Position numbers and translations under genes: made by a program. Shown here piece by piece: positions 5,603 to 7,111 of a stretch of 7,111 bases of DNA. The notes beneath the pieces are model-generated. The model did no database searches. It was not told the origin of the DNA and saw only the letters and a program-made list of their open reading frames with translations. Positions within the stretch are counted from its first letter, which is position 1. Every line of letters starts with the position of its first letter. The stretch comes from Desulfovibrionaceae bacterium. GTDB lineage: Bacteria > Desulfobacterota > Desulfovibrionia > Desulfovibrionales > Desulfovibrionaceae. The stretch covers positions 1 through 7,111 of the forward strand of contig JAUNSE010000103.1 in NCBI GenBank assembly GCA_030539415.1. Reading direction: 5' to 3'.

Positions 5603-6862
5603 ATGTCCGCCTCTCTGCCGCGACTCACCTCTCCCTATGCCATCCTAGCGCTGCTCTGCGCGGCCTATGCCATGAGCTACTTCCACAGGGTCTGCCCGGC
5701 CGTGCTCTCGGTCGACCTCATGAACGACTTCTCCCTGGACGGCGCGGCCTTCAGCCTCATCAGCTCGGCCACCATGCTGGGCTACTCCCTGTCGCAGATA
5801 CCCTCGGGCATTCTCTCGGACATCATCGGCGGCCGCAGGACTCTGGGCATCTTCCAGGCCCTGGCAGGCCTCGCCTGCATCGGCTTCACCCTGTGCGAGG
5901 ACATCTCCGGCGGCCTTGCCTGCCGCTTCCTGCTGGGCCTGGTGCTCGCCGCCAACATCCCCGCCTACAAGGTGCTGGCCGTGCGCGTGCCGCCGAAGGA
6001 CTACGCCCGCTTCACCGCCATCCTGACCTGCAGCGGCGTGCTGGGGACGCTCCTGGCCTCATCGCCCCTGGTGGCCGCAACCTCCCTCGCCGGCTGGCGC
6101 GGCGCGCTCATGATTGCCGGCTGCTTCACCTTCGTGCTGGGCGTCTCGGTGTACACGCTGCTGCGCGAGCCGGAGAGCGCCGGCCAGGAGCAGGGCGGCA
6201 CCCTGAAGGAGAACATCGCGGGTCTGAAGCACGGCTGCGGCGTCGTGCTGCGCATGCGGCAGTACTGGCTGATTCTCGCCTGGTTTGTCGTGACTGTCGG
6301 CTGCATGTTCGCTCTGGTGACGATGTGGTGGGGCGGCTGGCTCATGCAGGGTGTCGGTCTGAGCCGCGAGGAGGCCGGGCTTTCCATGTCGATAATGGCC
6401 CTGACGCCCCTGCCTCTGGCCCTGGTCGTGCCGTGGCTCTCGGACAGCGTCTTCCATTCCCGCCGCGTCTTCCTGCTGGGCGCGGCCCTGCTGCAGACCG
6501 TCTGCTTCGGCTTCATCTGGCTCAACGACGAGCCCGTGTCCTTCGCGGTCCTGACGGCGCTGGGCTCGGCGATGCCGCTCTCCATCAGCGCCCTCGGCGT
6601 CATGGTCTTCCCCATGATCCGCGAGACCGTGCCGCTGTCGGTCCTGGCCACGGCAACTGGCGTCATCAACGCCACGGCGCCCGCCGCGGCGGCCGTCATA
6701 CAGGTGGTCTTCGGCGCCATCCTGAGCTCCGAGACCGGAGCCGGCGCCTCGATGTTCGCCGCCTACAGCCAGGCCTTCGGCTTCATGTTCGCCATAAGCC
6801 TCATCCCGGTGCTGGCCTCCATCATCATGAAGGACACCCTGGGGCCGAAGGGCGGGGAATAG
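5603..6862 (+). CDS. MFS transporter, second of two tandem paralogs
   Basis: A 12-helix inner-membrane major facilitator of 419 aa. It aligns with the preceding transporter end to end without a gap. By hand count about 279 of 419 positions are identical (67%). Motif A (SGILSDIIGGRR, 68-79), the helix-1 YFHRVCPAVLS segment, MWWGGWLMQG (241-250) and LVVPW (274-278) are all kept. Differences cluster in the central loop (191-210), helix 9 (321-330, only two of ten identical) and 371-380, suggesting a shifted substrate range or different kinetics after duplication. The start at 5603 has AAGGA eight bases upstream and reproduces the paralog's MSxSxxRxTSPYAIL start. An in-frame ATG at 5474 is rejected because the extra 43 residues are low-complexity and unmatched. 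Transport of the glycyl radical enzyme's substrate or of a product is inferred from position only. Confidence 0.92.
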   Translation: MSASLPRLTSPYAILALLCAAYAMSYFHRVCPAVLSVDLMNDFSLDGAAFSLISSATMLGYSLSQIPSGILSDIIGGRRTLGIFQALAGLACIGFTLCEDISGGLACRFLLGLVLAANIPAYKVLAVRVPPKDYARFTAILTCSGVLGTLLASSPLVAATSLAGWRGALMIAGCFTFVLGVSVYTLLREPESAGQEQGGTLKENIAGLKHGCGVVLRMRQYWLILAWFVVTVGCMFALVTMWWGGWLMQGVGLSREEAGLSMSIMALTPLPLALVVPWLSDSVFHSRRVFLLGAALLQTVCFGFIWLNDEPVSFAVLTALGSAMPLSISALGVMVFPMIRETVPLSVLATATGVINATAPAAAAVIQVVFGAILSSETGAGASMFAAYSQAFGFMFAISLIPVLASIIMKDTLGPKGGE

Positions 6863-6886
6863 AGTTCGGCTGCGCGGGGGCCGGCG

Positions 6887-7111
6887 CTACCCGTGGAATC
6901 TGACGGCGGGCAGATCGTCAAAGGAGAAGGAGAGGCCGTGGGCCACATAGAGCCGCTTCATCCACTCCTCGTACCCTCTTGGCAGCTCGATGTCGCCGGG
7001 ACATTCGAGCCTGATGATTCTGGTGGCCAGCAGGTTGCCGATATCGGCCTGGGTGCGGGACAGGAGAGGAGCGAAGTGAGCGCTCAGTCCGGACATGACG
7101 CCGGACTGATA
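6887..7111 (-). CDS. C-terminal 74 residues of an unidentified protein (partial)
   Basis: The frame is open from the window edge (7111) to a stop at 6889-6887 and reads in as YQSGV before the first ATG (7096), so this is most likely the end of a longer gene whose 5' part is outside the window. The visible tail is soluble-looking, with an amphipathic segment EEWMKRLYVAHGLSF and the ending FDDLPAVRFHG. No signal peptide, membrane helix or family motif can be recognised. It converges on the second MFS gene with only 24 bp between the stop codons and no clear bidirectional terminator. A regulator or an enzyme is equally possible. Confidence 0.55.
   Translation of the reverse strand, partial: YQSGVMSGLSAHFAPLLSRTQADIGNLLATRIIRLECPGDIELPRGYEEWMKRLYVAHGLSFSFDDLPAVRFHG

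Noticed and set aside
1..7111. CRISPR array, insertion sequence, tRNA or rRNA
   Set aside because: No regularly spaced long repeats, no transposase-like frame with terminal inverted repeats, and no tRNA or rRNA signature was seen on either strand.

Overview
The window (7,111 bp) comes from a GC-rich bacterium. Sampled coding lines run from about 58% to over 70% GC, and start sites are preceded by Shine-Dalgarno motifs. It holds four complete genes and the 3' end of a fifth. The large oxygen-sensitive glycyl radical enzyme means an anaerobe. Its active-site pattern resembles the sulfonate C-S lyases of sulfite-respiring Desulfovibrionaceae such as Bilophila and Desulfovibrio, so that is my best guess at the host. 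This is inference; no 16S or other taxonomic marker is present.

Layout: positions 111-3557 carry a two-gene minus-strand unit. The glycyl radical enzyme (832 aa) is first. After a 120-bp spacer with two hairpins comes a 275-aa amidohydrolase-fold protein that has lost nearly all of its metal ligands. A 440-bp divergent control region follows (start codon to start codon, about 3558-4000). It is AT-rich next to the glycyl radical gene and holds a sigma-54-like element, a 10-bp direct repeat spaced exactly 21 bp, several dyads and repeated CATAT words. To its right, on the plus strand, lie two paralogous 12-helix MFS transporters (4001-5266 and 5603-6862). They align without a gap at about 67% identity and are separated by 336 bp containing a long terminator-like hairpin. 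At the right edge the C-terminus of an unidentified minus-strand gene (6887-7111) converges on the second transporter.

Proposed working model (inference): one or both MFS proteins bring in a small polar, probably anionic substrate. The glycyl radical enzyme cleaves it, possibly at a C-S bond to release sulfite. The degenerate amidohydrolase acts on a related compound, or binds one. The radical SAM activating enzyme that such a lyase needs is not in this window. The most notable items are the sulfonate-lyase-like active site with a divergent catalytic motif (GCNE), the metal-ligand-less amidohydrolase paired with it, and the structured divergent promoter region.
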